From positions 209,349 through 273,348 of the forward strand of contig NZ_RCZK01000003.1 in the NCBI RefSeq assembly GCF_006438955.1: DNA of 64,000 nt, given 5' to 3'. The DNA is from Sphingomonas oligophenolica. GTDB lineage: Bacteria; Pseudomonadota; Alphaproteobacteria; Sphingomonadales; Sphingomonadaceae. A model generated the notes under the pieces. The model saw only the letters and a program-made list of their open reading frames with translations. It made no database searches and had not been told where the DNA came from. This document shows positions 47,834 to 56,691 of the stretch, in pieces. The translations under genes were made by a program, and so were the position numbers. Each line of letters starts with the position of its first letter. The stretch's first letter is position 1.

Positions 47834-47939
47834 GCGTCGCGGGGTGCCGCGGGGTCGCGTCCGCGTCAAGCGGAGCCTTGCGCCCTACCGACCGTTCCGC
47901 GATGGCCTATATGCGGCTGCTACCCGACGAAGGAGTGAC

Positions 47940-49436
47940 ATGATGAGCGACTGGTCCACCATCGAGGCGTTGCCGTCGCCCACGCTCGTCGAGCTGTTCG
48001 CCGCCGACGCCGAGCGGCTCGCGATGTTCAGCACCGATGTCGCGGGGATCCATTTCGACTGGTCGAAGACGCATCTGACGCGCGAGGCGGTCGCGGCGTT
48101 CGAGCAATTGTGTGCGGACCGGGACCTGGCGGGCAAGCGCGCCGCGCTGTTCGCGGGCGAGCACGTCAACGTCACCGAGGATCGCCCGGTGACGCACACG
48201 ATGGAGCGCGGCGAGGGCAACCCCGACATCGTCGCCGAGGCGCGGAAATTCCACCAGCGGATGCGCGCGCTGATCGACGCGATCGAAGGCGGCGCGCTGG
48301 GCGAGATCAGGAGTATCCTGCATGTCGGGATCGGCGGATCGGCGCTCGGGCCGCACCTGCTGGTCGACGCGCTGGGCCGTGACGAGAAGCGCTACGAGGT
48401 CGCGATCGTCTCGAACGTCGATGGCGTCGCGCTGGAGGATGTGTTCGCGCGGTTCGATCCCACGACGACATTGCTCGCGGTCGCGTCGAAAACCTTCACG
48501 ACGACCGAGACGTTGCTCAACGCGGCATCGGTGATCCAGTGGATGACCGAGCACGGCGTCGACGACCCCTATGGCCGCGTCGTCGCGCTGACCGCCAATC
48601 CCGACAAGGCGGTGGAGTGGGGGGTCGACGAGACCCGCGTGCTGCCGTTCAACGAAGGCGTCGGCGGGCGCTATTCGCTCTGGTCGTCGATCGGTTTCCC
48701 TGCCGCACTGGGCCTCGGTTGGGGGGTGTTCGAGGAACTGCTCGAGGGCGCGGCCGAGATGGACCGGCATTTCCGCCTGACCGCGCTCCACGAAAACGCC
48801 CCCGCGCTCGCGGCGTTTGCGGACCTGTATTACACCCAGGTCCGCCACGCCGAGACGCGCGCGGTGTTCGCGTATGACGAACGGCTGCGGCTGCTGCCGA
48901 GCTATCTGCAACAGCTCGAGATGGAATCGAACGGCAAGAGCTTCACCGTCGATGGCGAGCCGGTCGGCCGCCCGACCGCGGCGATCACCTGGGGCGGGGT
49001 CGGCACCGAGGCGCAGCACGCGGTGTTCCAGTTGCTCCACCAGGGCACGCATCTGGTGCCGGTCGAATTTCTCGGCGTGATCGAGGGCGGCGATACGCTC
49101 GACGAAAATCATCATCGCCAGCTGCTGCTCAACATGTTCGCGCAAGGCGCGGCGCTGATGAAGGGCAAGCCCAACGCCGACGATCCCGCGCGGAGCTATT
49201 CGGGGGATCGCCCGTCGTCGACGCTGCTGCTCGACGATCTCGACGCGCGGACGTTGGGGGCGCTGATCGCGTTCTACGAACACCGCGTGTTCGTGAACGG
49301 GGTGCTGCTCGGGATCAATTCGTTCGACCAGTTCGGGGTCGAGCTCGGCAAGGAAATGGCCAAGGCCGCGGACGAGGGCGGGCAGGAATTCGATGTCTCG
49401 ACGACCGATCTGATCAAGCGCGCGGGACTCGATTGA
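47940..49436 (+). CDS. pgi: Glucose-6-phosphate isomerase
   Basis: 498 residues from ATG 47940 (GAAGGAG upstream; the next codon is also ATG). Signatures are ILHVGIGGSALGPHLLVDAL, FNEGVGGRYSLWSSIGFPAA and GLLLGINSFDQFGVELGKE-type (VLLGINSFDQFGVELGKEM here). It interconverts glucose-6-phosphate and fructose-6-phosphate. In sphingomonads, which use the Entner-Doudoroff route, it mostly supports gluconeogenesis and sugar recycling. It is divergent from lepB. Confidence 0.97.
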   Translation: MMSDWSTIEALPSPTLVELFAADAERLAMFSTDVAGIHFDWSKTHLTREAVAAFEQLCADRDLAGKRAALFAGEHVNVTEDRPVTHTMERGEGNPDIVAEARKFHQRMRALIDAIEGGALGEIRSILHVGIGGSALGPHLLVDALGRDEKRYEVAIVSNVDGVALEDVFARFDPTTTLLAVASKTFTTTETLLNAASVIQWMTEHGVDDPYGRVVALTANPDKAVEWGVDETRVLPFNEGVGGRYSLWSSIGFPAALGLGWGVFEELLEGAAEMDRHFRLTALHENAPALAAFADLYYTQVRHAETRAVFAYDERLRLLPSYLQQLEMESNGKSFTVDGEPVGRPTAAITWGGVGTEAQHAVFQLLHQGTHLVPVEFLGVIEGGDTLDENHHRQLLLNMFAQGAALMKGKPNADDPARSYSGDRPSSTLLLDDLDARTLGALIAFYEHRVFVNGVLLGINSFDQFGVELGKEMAKAADEGGQEFDVSTTDLIKRAGLD

Positions 49437-49457
49437 CCCGATTCGCCCACTAACCCC

Positions 49458-49529
49458 CGTTCGGGCTGAGCTTGTCGAAGCCCGGTACCGGACCGCCAGC
49501 GCCCTTCGACAAGCTCAGGGCGAACGGAG
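49458..49529. repeat. Family B repeat pair
   Basis: CGTTCGGGCTGAGCTTGTCG and CCTTCGACAAGCTCAGGGCG are inverted arms with GCCCGGTACCGGACCGCC between. It lies between pgi and gor; the right arm ends 6 bases before the gor ATG and so replaces part of its leader. Confidence 0.85.
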
Positions 49530-49535
49530 TTTATC

Positions 49536-50885
49536 ATGACCAACTACGACTACGACCTCTTCGTCATCGGCGCCGGTTCGGGCGGCACCCGCGCGTCGCG
49601 CGTCGCCGCTGCACATGGCGCGCGCGTCGCGGTGGCGGAGGAGTATCGCGTTGGCGGCACCTGCGTCATCCGCGGCTGCGTGCCGAAGAAACTGCTCGTC
49701 TACGGCGCGCATTTTGCGGAAGATCTGAAGGACGCCAAGCGGTTCGGCTGGCAGGTGCCCGACGATTGCGATTTCAGCTGGCCGACGCTGCGCGACAATG
49801 TGCTGGAAGAGGTCGACCGGATCAACGCCGCCTATACGACGACGCTCGAAAGCCACGGCGTCGACATCATCCACCAGCGCGCGACCGTTTCCGGCCCCAA
49901 TGAAGTCACGCTCGCCGACGGGACCAGGAAGACCGCTGCCAAAATCCTGATCGCGGTCGGCGCGCATCCCGCGGTGCCCGACTGTGTCGGCCACGAACAT
50001 GGCATCACCAGCAACGAGGCGTTCCACCTCGACGCGATCCCGAAACGCGTGCTGATCGCGGGCGCGGGCTATATCGCGAACGAATTCGCGGGGATTTTCC
50101 ACCAGTTCGGCGCGCACGTCATCATCATCAATCGATCGAAGGAAATCCTGCGCGGGTACGACCAGGCGATCCGCGACCGGTTGCTCCAGATCAGCCTGAT
50201 GAAGGGCCTGGAATTCCGTTTCGATGCGACGTTCGAGGGGATCGAGAAGGGCGACGACGGCTGCCTGACGGTCACGATGGCGAACCACGAACCCGCGGTC
50301 GTCGATCTCGTCATGTTCGCAACCGGGCGGCGCCCGAATACGCGCGACCTGGGGCTCGACACCGCGGGGGTCGAGCTCGACGACATGGGCGCGGTGGTGG
50401 TCGATGCGGACAATCGCTCGACGTGCGACAGCATCTTCGCGGTCGGCGACGTTACCAACCGCATCCAGCTGACCCCGATCGCGATCCGCGAAGGGCAGGC
50501 GTTCGCGGACACTTTCTTCGGCGGCAAATCGGTCCGGATCGATTACGACAATGTCCCGAGCGCGGTGTTCAGCCATCCCCCGCTCGCCGCAGTCGGGATG
50601 ACCGAAAGCCAGGCCCGCCAGAAGCTGGGGTCGGTGAAGGTCTACACCAGCGATTTCCGCGCGATGAAGAACGTCCTCGCAGGGCGCGACGAACGCGCGC
50701 TCTACAAGATGGTCTGCGATGGCGATACCGGCAAGATCGTCGGGCTCCACATGATCGGGCCGGACGTCCCCGAAATCCTTCAGGCCGCGGCGATCGCGGT
50801 GAAGGCGGGGCTGACCAAGGACCAGTTCGACGACACCGTTGCGCTGCATCCGACGATGGCCGAAGAACTGGTGCTGATGAAGTGA
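49536..50885 (+). CDS. gor: Glutathione-disulfide reductase
   Basis: 449 residues. FAD motif DLFVIGAGSGGTRASRVAA, redox pair Cys43-Cys48 in GGTCVIRGCVPKKL, the NADPH fold VLIAGAGYIANEFAGIF, and the C-terminal catalytic His-Glu in VALHPTMAEELV. It reduces oxidised glutathione with NADPH in the cytosol. A repeat arm occupies the usual Shine-Dalgarno position: only GGCGAACGGAG precedes the ATG. Confidence 0.95.
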   Translation: MTNYDYDLFVIGAGSGGTRASRVAAAHGARVAVAEEYRVGGTCVIRGCVPKKLLVYGAHFAEDLKDAKRFGWQVPDDCDFSWPTLRDNVLEEVDRINAAYTTTLESHGVDIIHQRATVSGPNEVTLADGTRKTAAKILIAVGAHPAVPDCVGHEHGITSNEAFHLDAIPKRVLIAGAGYIANEFAGIFHQFGAHVIIINRSKEILRGYDQAIRDRLLQISLMKGLEFRFDATFEGIEKGDDGCLTVTMANHEPAVVDLVMFATGRRPNTRDLGLDTAGVELDDMGAVVVDADNRSTCDSIFAVGDVTNRIQLTPIAIREGQAFADTFFGGKSVRIDYDNVPSAVFSHPPLAAVGMTESQARQKLGSVKVYTSDFRAMKNVLAGRDERALYKMVCDGDTGKIVGLHMIGPDVPEILQAAAIAVKAGLTKDQFDDTVALHPTMAEELVLMK

Positions 50886-50902
50886 CGGGCAGTTCTGCTT
50901 CA

Positions 50903-51015
50903 ACCACCCCGGCGGAGGCCGGGGCGCAGGTGGGATAATCGCAGTTGGTTGGCGGTGCGCCGCGTTACCGCGACCTCTCCAACTGGGCCCCGGCCTTCGC
51001 CGGGGTGGTAGTTGG
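50903..51015. repeat. Repeat with CCCCGGCGGAGGCCGGGG and GGGCCCCGGCCTTCGCCGGG units
   Basis: Two similar GC-rich hairpins (ACCCCGGCGGAGGCCGGGGC and GGCCCCGGCCTTCGCCGGGG) lie about 70 bases apart between the convergent gor and crotonase genes. Half units occur near 9890 and 53060. Confidence 0.7.
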
Positions 51016-51020
51016 TGGCG

Positions 51021-51782
51021 TCACTCCCCCCGAAACACCCCCGCACGCCGCTCGTTCACCGCTCTTACGCCCTCGGCGAAGTCTGCGGTCTTCTGCAACC
51101 ACGCTTGTTCCGCCAGCTCGTGATCGGTCTGCCGCTGGACGAGGTCGAACAGGTCGCCGCGCATCGTCTGGCGCGTCGCCTGCACCGCGAGCGGCGCGCC
51201 CGCCGCGATTTCGTGCGCCAAGTCCAGCGCCGCCGCGGCGGGATCGTCGGCCAGCGTATCGGCAAGGCCCCAGGCCGCCGCCTCTTCGGCACGGATCCGG
51301 CGCCCGGTCAGGTTCATCAGCAGCGCGCGTTGCTTGCCCACGATGCGTTCGAGCACCGCGGAGATGCCGAACCCCGGATGAAAGCCGAGCGACACGAAAT
51401 TGGCGGCGAATTTCGCGTTCGGGCCAGCGACACGGAAATCGGCGACCAGCGCAAGCCCCAGCCCCGCGCCGACCGCGGCCCCCTGAACCGCCGCGACGAC
51501 CGGCTTCTTCACCGCGAACAGCCTGGCGGCGGCGACATAGAAAGGGTTGCGCTCGCCCGGGGCCTGCGCGTCGGCGACCGGATTGGCGTTGGCGAGGTCC
51601 GCGCCCGCGCAGAACACCTTGCCCTCCGATCGCAGCACGATCGCGCGCACATTGCGATCTGCGTCTGCCCGGGCGAACGCCGCGCCCAACCCCTCGATCA
51701 GCACGAGGTCGGCGAAATTCACCGGTGGTCGGGCAAAGGTGACGATCGCCACATGGCCATCGTGCGTGGTCGTTACCGTCAT
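51021..51782 (-). CDS. Enoyl-CoA hydratase/isomerase family protein
   Basis: 253 residues. Crotonase motifs [35 protein letters not shown] and [20 protein letters not shown] are visible. The second catalytic position reads FVSLGFHPG rather than FxxPExxLG, so true hydratase activity is uncertain. It is divergent from the thiolase gene, suggesting a fatty acid or branched acyl-CoA degradation unit. Confidence 0.9.
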   Translation of the reverse strand: MTVTTTHDGHVAIVTFARPPVNFADLVLIEGLGAAFARADADRNVRAIVLRSEGKVFCAGADLANANPVADAQAPGERNPFYVAAARLFAVKKPVVAAVQGAAVGAGLGLALVADFRVAGPNAKFAANFVSLGFHPGFGISAVLERIVGKQRALLMNLTGRRIRAEEAAAWGLADTLADDPAAAALDLAHEIAAGAPLAVQATRQTMRGDLFDLVQRQTDHELAEQAWLQKTADFAEGVRAVNERRAGVFRGE

Positions 51783-51856
51783 CGTCTCGCTCCGCTTCCC
51801 AAGCGCCCGGTGACGCCCTAGACCGACGCCATACCCGTCACTCGAAAGGCAAGTCC

Positions 51857-53053
51857 ATGCGCGAAGCCGCCATCGTCTCCACCGCGCGTACCGGAATCGG
51901 CAAGGCGTACCGCGGCGCGTTCAACGCGACCGAGGCGCCGGTGCTCGCGGGCCATGTCATGAACGCCGCGGTTGAGCGCGCCGGGATCGACCCCGCGCGG
52001 ATCGACGACGTGTTCTGGGGAGTGGGCAACCAATGGGGGACGCAGGGCGGCAACGAAGGGCGGATGGCGATCTTTGCGGGGCAGTTGCCGCAGAGCGTTC
52101 CCGCCTTCACGCTCGATCGCAAATGCGGGTCGGGGCTCACCGCGGTCGCGCTCGCGGCGCGCACGATCATCGCGGGGGAGGCCGACGTCGCGCTCGCGGG
52201 CGGGCAGGAATCGATCAGCTTCGTCGTCACCAAGGACGCACCGCGCTACGTGAACCAGTCGGTGATCGCGCACGAACCCGCGGCCTATATCCCGATGATC
52301 GAAACCGCCGAGATCGTCGCGACCCGCTACGGCATTTCCCGCGAAGCGCAGGACGCCTATGCCGCGATGAGTCAGCAGCGCGCCGCCGCGGGGATCGCCA
52401 GTGGCGCGTTCGTCGAGGAAATCGCGCCGATCACGGTCGAAAAGGCGCTGTTCGACAAGGAAGGCAACCGGACCGGCACCGAAACCGTGACCGTCACCCA
52501 GGATGAGGGCATCCGCGCCGGGACCACCAAGGAGGCGCTGGCGAACCTCAAGACCGTCTGGCCCGGCGGCCAGTTCAGCGGCCCCGGCACCCGCGTCACG
52601 GCGGGCAACGCCAGCCAGTTGTCCGACGGTGCCGCCGCGCAGATCCTGATGGATCGCGCCACCGCCGAGAGCGAGGGCAAGGAGATCCTTGGCATCTATC
52701 GCGGCTTCCAGGCGGCGGGCTGCGCGCCCGACGAGATGGGAATCGGGCCGGTATTCGCGGTCCCCAAACTGCTCGCGCGCGCCGGACTGTCGGTTGGCGA
52801 CATCGGCTTGTGGGAACTCAACGAAGCGTTCGCGTCGCAATGCCTTTATTGCCGCGACACGCTCGGCATCGATCCCGAGAAATACAACGTCAACGGCGGC
52901 GCGATCGCGGTCGGGCATCCGTTCGGGATGACCGGCAGCCGGTTGGTCGGCCACGCGCTGATCGAAGGCCGCAAGCGCGGCGTGCGTTATGTCGTCGTGA
53001 CGATGTGCACCGCGGGCGGGATGGGTGCAGCGGGGTTGTTCGAGATCGTGTGA
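51857..53053 (+). CDS. Acetyl-CoA acyltransferase (thiolase)
   Basis: 398 residues. Active-site Cys90 in [16 protein letters not shown], then [16 protein letters not shown] with the catalytic His, and the second Cys in [16 protein letters not shown]. Length and motifs suit a degradative 3-ketoacyl-CoA thiolase of the FadA/PcaF group. The SDR gene follows 47 bases later. AAAGGCAAGTCC before the ATG is a modest ribosome site. Confidence 0.93.
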   Translation: MREAAIVSTARTGIGKAYRGAFNATEAPVLAGHVMNAAVERAGIDPARIDDVFWGVGNQWGTQGGNEGRMAIFAGQLPQSVPAFTLDRKCGSGLTAVALAARTIIAGEADVALAGGQESISFVVTKDAPRYVNQSVIAHEPAAYIPMIETAEIVATRYGISREAQDAYAAMSQQRAAAGIASGAFVEEIAPITVEKALFDKEGNRTGTETVTVTQDEGIRAGTTKEALANLKTVWPGGQFSGPGTRVTAGNASQLSDGAAAQILMDRATAESEGKEILGIYRGFQAAGCAPDEMGIGPVFAVPKLLARAGLSVGDIGLWELNEAFASQCLYCRDTLGIDPEKYNVNGGAIAVGHPFGMTGSRLVGHALIEGRKRGVRYVVVTMCTAGGMGAAGLFEIV

Positions 53054-53100
53054 AGGGCTCACCCACCCCGGCGAAGGTCGCGGTGGAGGAAGGAACAGAC

Positions 53101-53880
53101 ATGGCGACAGTGATTACCGGCGCATCGGCGGGGCTCGGCGAAGGGTTCGCGCGGGCGCTCGCGGCGGAGGGCAAGGACCTGATCCTCACCGCACGGCGCG
53201 GCGACCGGCTCGACACGCTGGCGGCGGAACTCCGCGGCACGGGCGTGAAGGTTGACCTTTTTGCCGCCGACCTCGCCGATCCTGCCGCCCCGACCAAGCT
53301 CATCGCCGACATCGCCGCGGCGGGGCTGGGGATCGACACGCTGATCAACAACGCCGGGTTCGGGCTGCGCGGCCCGGTCGCCGATCTCGACACCGACCAG
53401 CAACTCGGGATGATCGACGTCAATTGCCGCGCGCTCGTCGCGCTCAGCCGCGCAGTGCTGCCCGGCATGATCGCGGCGGGGCAGGGGGGCATTTTGAATG
53501 TCGCCTCGACCGCGGCGTTCCAGCCCGGGCCGTGGATGAGCGTCTATTACGCGACCAAGGCGTTCGTGCTCAGCTTTTCCGAAGGTCTCCACGAGGAAGT
53601 GAAGGACCGCGGCATCCGCGTCGCCGCGCTCTGCCCCGGACCGACCCGGACCGAATTCGCCGAGGTTGCGGGGATGGGCGACAGCGCGCTGTTCCAGCGT
53701 TTCGCGAGCGATGCCGACGCGGTGGTGCGCGATGGCCTGAAAGCGCTCGCCGCGAACCAGGCGGTGAAGATTTCGGGCGCGATGAACCTGGTGAGCGCCG
53801 AGGCGATCCGCTTCACCCCGCGCGGCCTCGCGCGCCGGATCGCGGGATCGCTGCAAAAGGGCCGGGCACCCGCGCGATAA
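53101..53880 (+). CDS. SDR family oxidoreductase
   Basis: 259 residues. The NAD(P) motif VITGASAGLGEGFARALAAE, NNAGFG, the catalytic Ser in GGILNVASTAAFQPGP and YYATK for Tyr/Lys mark a classical short-chain dehydrogenase. GGAGGAA precedes the ATG. It follows the thiolase gene in the same direction, so a 3-hydroxyacyl or related substrate is possible but not shown. Confidence 0.92.
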   Translation: MATVITGASAGLGEGFARALAAEGKDLILTARRGDRLDTLAAELRGTGVKVDLFAADLADPAAPTKLIADIAAAGLGIDTLINNAGFGLRGPVADLDTDQQLGMIDVNCRALVALSRAVLPGMIAAGQGGILNVASTAAFQPGPWMSVYYATKAFVLSFSEGLHEEVKDRGIRVAALCPGPTRTEFAEVAGMGDSALFQRFASDADAVVRDGLKALAANQAVKISGAMNLVSAEAIRFTPRGLARRIAGSLQKGRAPAR

Positions 53881-53965
53881 TCGTTGCAGCGCCGGAACGC
53901 TTTGGGATTTCTCAACGTTGATATTCCGACCGCGCAGCGGCGTGGTGACGCTTGGGAGAGTTTTA

Positions 53966-54112
53966 ATGCTTTGGACGATCGCTGTTATCTTGCTGGTGCT
54001 GTGGGTGCTCGGCTTCTTCGCGTTTCACGTCGCCGGTGGTTTGATCCACCTGTTGCTTGTGATCGCGGTGATCGTCGTGCTCGTGAAGCTGTTCACCGGT
54101 CGCGGCGTCTAG
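53966..54112 (+). CDS. Small lmo0937-family membrane protein
   Basis: 48 residues from ATG 53966 (GGGAGAG upstream). It consists of two hydrophobic helices, MLWTIAVILLVLWVLGFFAF and LIHLLLVIAVIVVLVKLF, joined by HVAGG, and ends in TGRGV. This pattern is the lmo0937/DUF5670 family, found in many bacteria and often stress-induced; function unknown. It is followed at once by a strong terminator. Confidence 0.88.
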   Translation: MLWTIAVILLVLWVLGFFAFHVAGGLIHLLLVIAVIVVLVKLFTGRGV

Positions 54113-54118
54113 CCGATC

Positions 54119-54155
54119 GGCCCGTCGGGTTTGATGCCCGACGGGCCGACCTTTA
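54119..54155. terminator. Bidirectional intrinsic terminator
   Basis: GGCCCGTCGGG (54119-54129) pairs with CCCGACGGGCC (54137-54147) and is followed by GACCTTTATT. It serves the small membrane protein gene and possibly the convergent E2 gene. Confidence 0.8.
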
Positions 54156-55505
54156 TTGCGCGAACAGCAATACCGGGGTTTCGAGAAATTTCTTGAGGCT
54201 CTGGACGTAACTCGCCGCATCCCAGCCATCGACGACCCGGTGGTCGCAGCTGATCGACAGGTTCATCAGTTTCGCGCGGCGGATATCATCGCCGCCAAAT
54301 ACGGGCCGTTCGACGATCTTGTTCGGCCCGATGATCGCGACTTCGGGACGATTGATGACCGGGGTCGTCGCAATCCCGCCGAGCGGCCCCAGCGATGTTA
54401 CCGTGATCGTGCCGCCGCCCATTTCGTCGGGCTTCAATTTGTTGGCGCGAGCCGCTTCGGCGAGCCGCCCGATTTCGGTTGCGAGCTGCCAGACATTCTT
54501 GTCCTGCGCGTCGCGGATCACCGGCACGGTCAGCCCCGCGTCGGTCTGCGTCGCCATGCCGAGGTGGACCCGCCCCGACCGCGTCACGATCCCCGCCTCA
54601 TCGTCGTAGCGCGCGTTGAGCATCGGAAATTCGGGCAGGCTGCGGCAGATCGCGACGATCATCAGCGGCAGCATCGTGAGCTTGGGCCGACCCCCGCGAT
54701 TCGCGTTGAGATCGGCGCGCATCGCCTCGAGCGCGGTGACGTCGATCTCGTCGACATAGGTGAAGTGCGGGATGTTGCGCTTCGACGCCGCCATGTTCTC
54801 CGCGATCCGGCGGCGCATCCCGATGACCTTGACGGTTTCGTCGTCGCGCGCGCGCGACGCGTGGGGCTGATGATAGCCCTCGCCCGCGCCGTAGCGGAGG
54901 AACGCGTCGAGATCGGCATGGCGAACGCGATCGGAATCGGTCTTTACCTGCGAGAGGTCGACCCCGAGATCTGCGGCGCGGGCCCGGACCGCGGGGGAGG
55001 CGAGCGCCTTGTCCCTCTCCCCTTGTGGGAGAAGGGGGGACCCGCTGGCGGAGGCAGTGGGGGGGTGAGGGGGAGTTGGCGCGGACACCGCTTCCTCACT
55101 CCCCCTCACCTTCCCACTCGGCTCTGCCGAGCGGGCCCCTTCCTCTCCCACAGGGGGAGAGGAGATTTTCTCGACCCCCGGATTTTCCGCCTCATACTGC
55201 TCAGCCGTCTCGACCTGCGCTGCGGTCGGCGGTGCCGCCTCGACGACATCGGTCGCGACCGCGTCTTCGGTTTCGATCACGACCAGCGCGGCGCCAATCG
55301 ACACCTGGTCGCCGACCTCGCCCGCCAGTTCGACGACGGTGCCCGATACCGGCGATTCCATCTCGACGGTCGCCTTGTCGGTCATCATGTCGGCGATATT
55401 CTGGTCTTCCTCGACCGTGTCGCCGACCGCGACGTGCCAGGCGACGATCTCGGCTTCGGCGATGCCCTCGCCGATGTCCGGCAGCTTGAAGGTGAAGCGG
55501 GCCAT
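54153..55505 (-). CDS. bkdB: Branched-chain 2-oxoacid dehydrogenase E2 (dihydrolipoyl acyltransferase)
   Basis: 450 residues. Lipoyl domain with Lys44 in MTDKATVEMESP, an interdomain linker, the E3/E1-binding domain (LASPAVRARAADLGVDLSQV, about 168-187), and the catalytic domain ending in SCDHRVVDGWD with His422 and Asp426. It transfers acyl groups to CoA within the complex. Residues about 115-164 (SSPPVGEEGARSAEPSGKVR and so on) are the in-frame translation of a family A palindromic repeat, lying just where linkers tolerate insertion. The two E1 genes precede it. A pyruvate dehydrogenase E2 is less likely given the E1 type. Confidence 0.93.
   Translation of the reverse strand: MARFTFKLPDIGEGIAEAEIVAWHVAVGDTVEEDQNIADMMTDKATVEMESPVSGTVVELAGEVGDQVSIGAALVVIETEDAVATDVVEAAPPTAAQVETAEQYEAENPGVEKISSPPVGEEGARSAEPSGKVRGSEEAVSAPTPPHPPTASASGSPLLPQGERDKALASPAVRARAADLGVDLSQVKTDSDRVRHADLDAFLRYGAGEGYHQPHASRARDDETVKVIGMRRRIAENMAASKRNIPHFTYVDEIDVTALEAMRADLNANRGGRPKLTMLPLMIVAICRSLPEFPMLNARYDDEAGIVTRSGRVHLGMATQTDAGLTVPVIRDAQDKNVWQLATEIGRLAEAARANKLKPDEMGGGTITVTSLGPLGGIATTPVINRPEVAIIGPNKIVERPVFGGDDIRRAKLMNLSISCDHRVVDGWDAASYVQSLKKFLETPVLLFAQ
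55012..55172. repeat. Family A palindromic repeat translated inside the E2 gene
   Basis: CCTCTCCCCTTGTGGGAGAA at the left and CCTCTCCCACAGGGGGAGAG at the right are inverted end arms, with GGTGAGGGGGAG / CTCCCCCTCACC inside. It has the same layout as the intergenic copies at 18960 and 35431 but lies wholly in the coding sequence, without a stop or frameshift. Confidence 0.9.
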
Positions 55506-56543
55506 CTATGCGTCCTTCATGATCTTTTTCAGTGCCTCGCCGATGCGGACGGGGCCGGGGAAATACGCCCATTCGAGGCTGTGGGGGTAGGGGGTGTCGA
55601 ACCCGGTGACGCGCTCGATCGGCGCCTCGAGGTGGTAGAAACAGCGTTCCTGGACCAGCGCCGACAGTTCGGCGCCAAACCCGCTGGTCCGCGTCGCTTC
55701 GTGGACGATCAGGCAGCGGCCGGTCTTCTTCACCGATGCCTCGATCGTCTCGATGTCGAGCGGGACGAGCGTGCGCAGGTCGACGATCTCGGCATCGACA
55801 CCCAGTTCGGCGCAGGTCGCGATGCAGACATGAACCATCGTGCCGTAGCACAGGATCGTCACCGCCTCGCCCGCGCGGACCACCGCGGCCTTGCCGAGGT
55901 CGACCTTGTAATAACCGGTCGGCACCTCGCCCGCGGGGTGTTTCGACCAGTTCTGCGAGGGCTTGTCCCAATAGCCGTCGAACGGGCCGTTATAAATGCG
56001 CTTGGGTTCGAAGAAGATCGTCGGATCATTGTCCTCGATCGCCGCGATCAGCAGCCCCTTGGCATCGTACGGGGTCGAGGGGATCACGGTCTTCACGCCC
56101 GAGATATGGGTGAAGATGCCCTCGGGGCTCTGGCTGTGGGTCTGGCCCCCGAAGATGCCGCCGCCGAACGGCGAGCGGACCGTGATCGGCGAGATGAACT
56201 CGCCCGCCGAGCGATAGCGCAGCCGCGCCGCCTCGCTGACCAACTGGTCGAGCGCGGGGTAGATGTAGTCGGCGAACTGGATTTCGGGGACGGGGCGAAG
56301 GCCGTACGCGCCCATCCCCACCGCGACGCCGATGATGCCGCATTCGGTGATCGGGGTGTCGAACACGCGGGTCTTGCCGTGCTTTTCCTGCAACCCCGCG
56401 GTCGCGCGGAACACGCCGCCGAAATAGCCGACATCCTCGCCCATCACGATCACGTCGGGATCGCGCGCCATCATCACGTCGAGCGCGGAGTTGATCGCCT
56501 GGATCATGTTCATGCGGGTGGTGGGGGGTTCTTGGTCGGTCAT
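55506..56543 (-). CDS. bkdA2: Branched-chain 2-oxoacid dehydrogenase E1 beta
   Basis: 345 residues from ATG 56543 (MTDQEPPTTRMNMIQAINSA). Transketolase-type motifs are VIVMGEDVGYFGGVFRATAG, DTPITECGIIGVAVGMGAYG and SPFGGGIFGGQTHSQSPE. With E1 alpha it binds thiamine diphosphate and decarboxylates 2-oxoisovalerate and relatives. The E2 gene starts directly after its stop. The frame stays open upstream to 56648 through repeat sequence, which is not part of the protein. Confidence 0.94.
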   Translation of the reverse strand: MTDQEPPTTRMNMIQAINSALDVMMARDPDVIVMGEDVGYFGGVFRATAGLQEKHGKTRVFDTPITECGIIGVAVGMGAYGLRPVPEIQFADYIYPALDQLVSEAARLRYRSAGEFISPITVRSPFGGGIFGGQTHSQSPEGIFTHISGVKTVIPSTPYDAKGLLIAAIEDNDPTIFFEPKRIYNGPFDGYWDKPSQNWSKHPAGEVPTGYYKVDLGKAAVVRAGEAVTILCYGTMVHVCIATCAELGVDAEIVDLRTLVPLDIETIEASVKKTGRCLIVHEATRTSGFGAELSALVQERCFYHLEAPIERVTGFDTPYPHSLEWAYFPGPVRIGEALKKIMKDA

Positions 56544-56554
56544 GCTGTCACTCA

Positions 56555-56691
56555 AAACCCCTCTCCCCTTGTGGGAGAGGGAGGGGCCCGCTCGACGCAG
56601 TCGAGTGGGAGGGTGAGGGGGACGGATGCGAGACACACTCCCCCTCATCCGGCGCTACGCGCCACCTTCTCCCACAAGGGGAGAAGGGATT
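56555..56691. repeat. Family A palindromic repeat between E1 alpha and E1 beta
   Basis: CCCTCTCCCCTTGTGGGAGA and CCACCTTCTCCCACAAGGGG are end arms; GGTGAGGGGGACG / CTCCCCCTCATCC lie inside. It fills the whole intergenic gap and abuts the E1 alpha stop. Confidence 0.85.
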
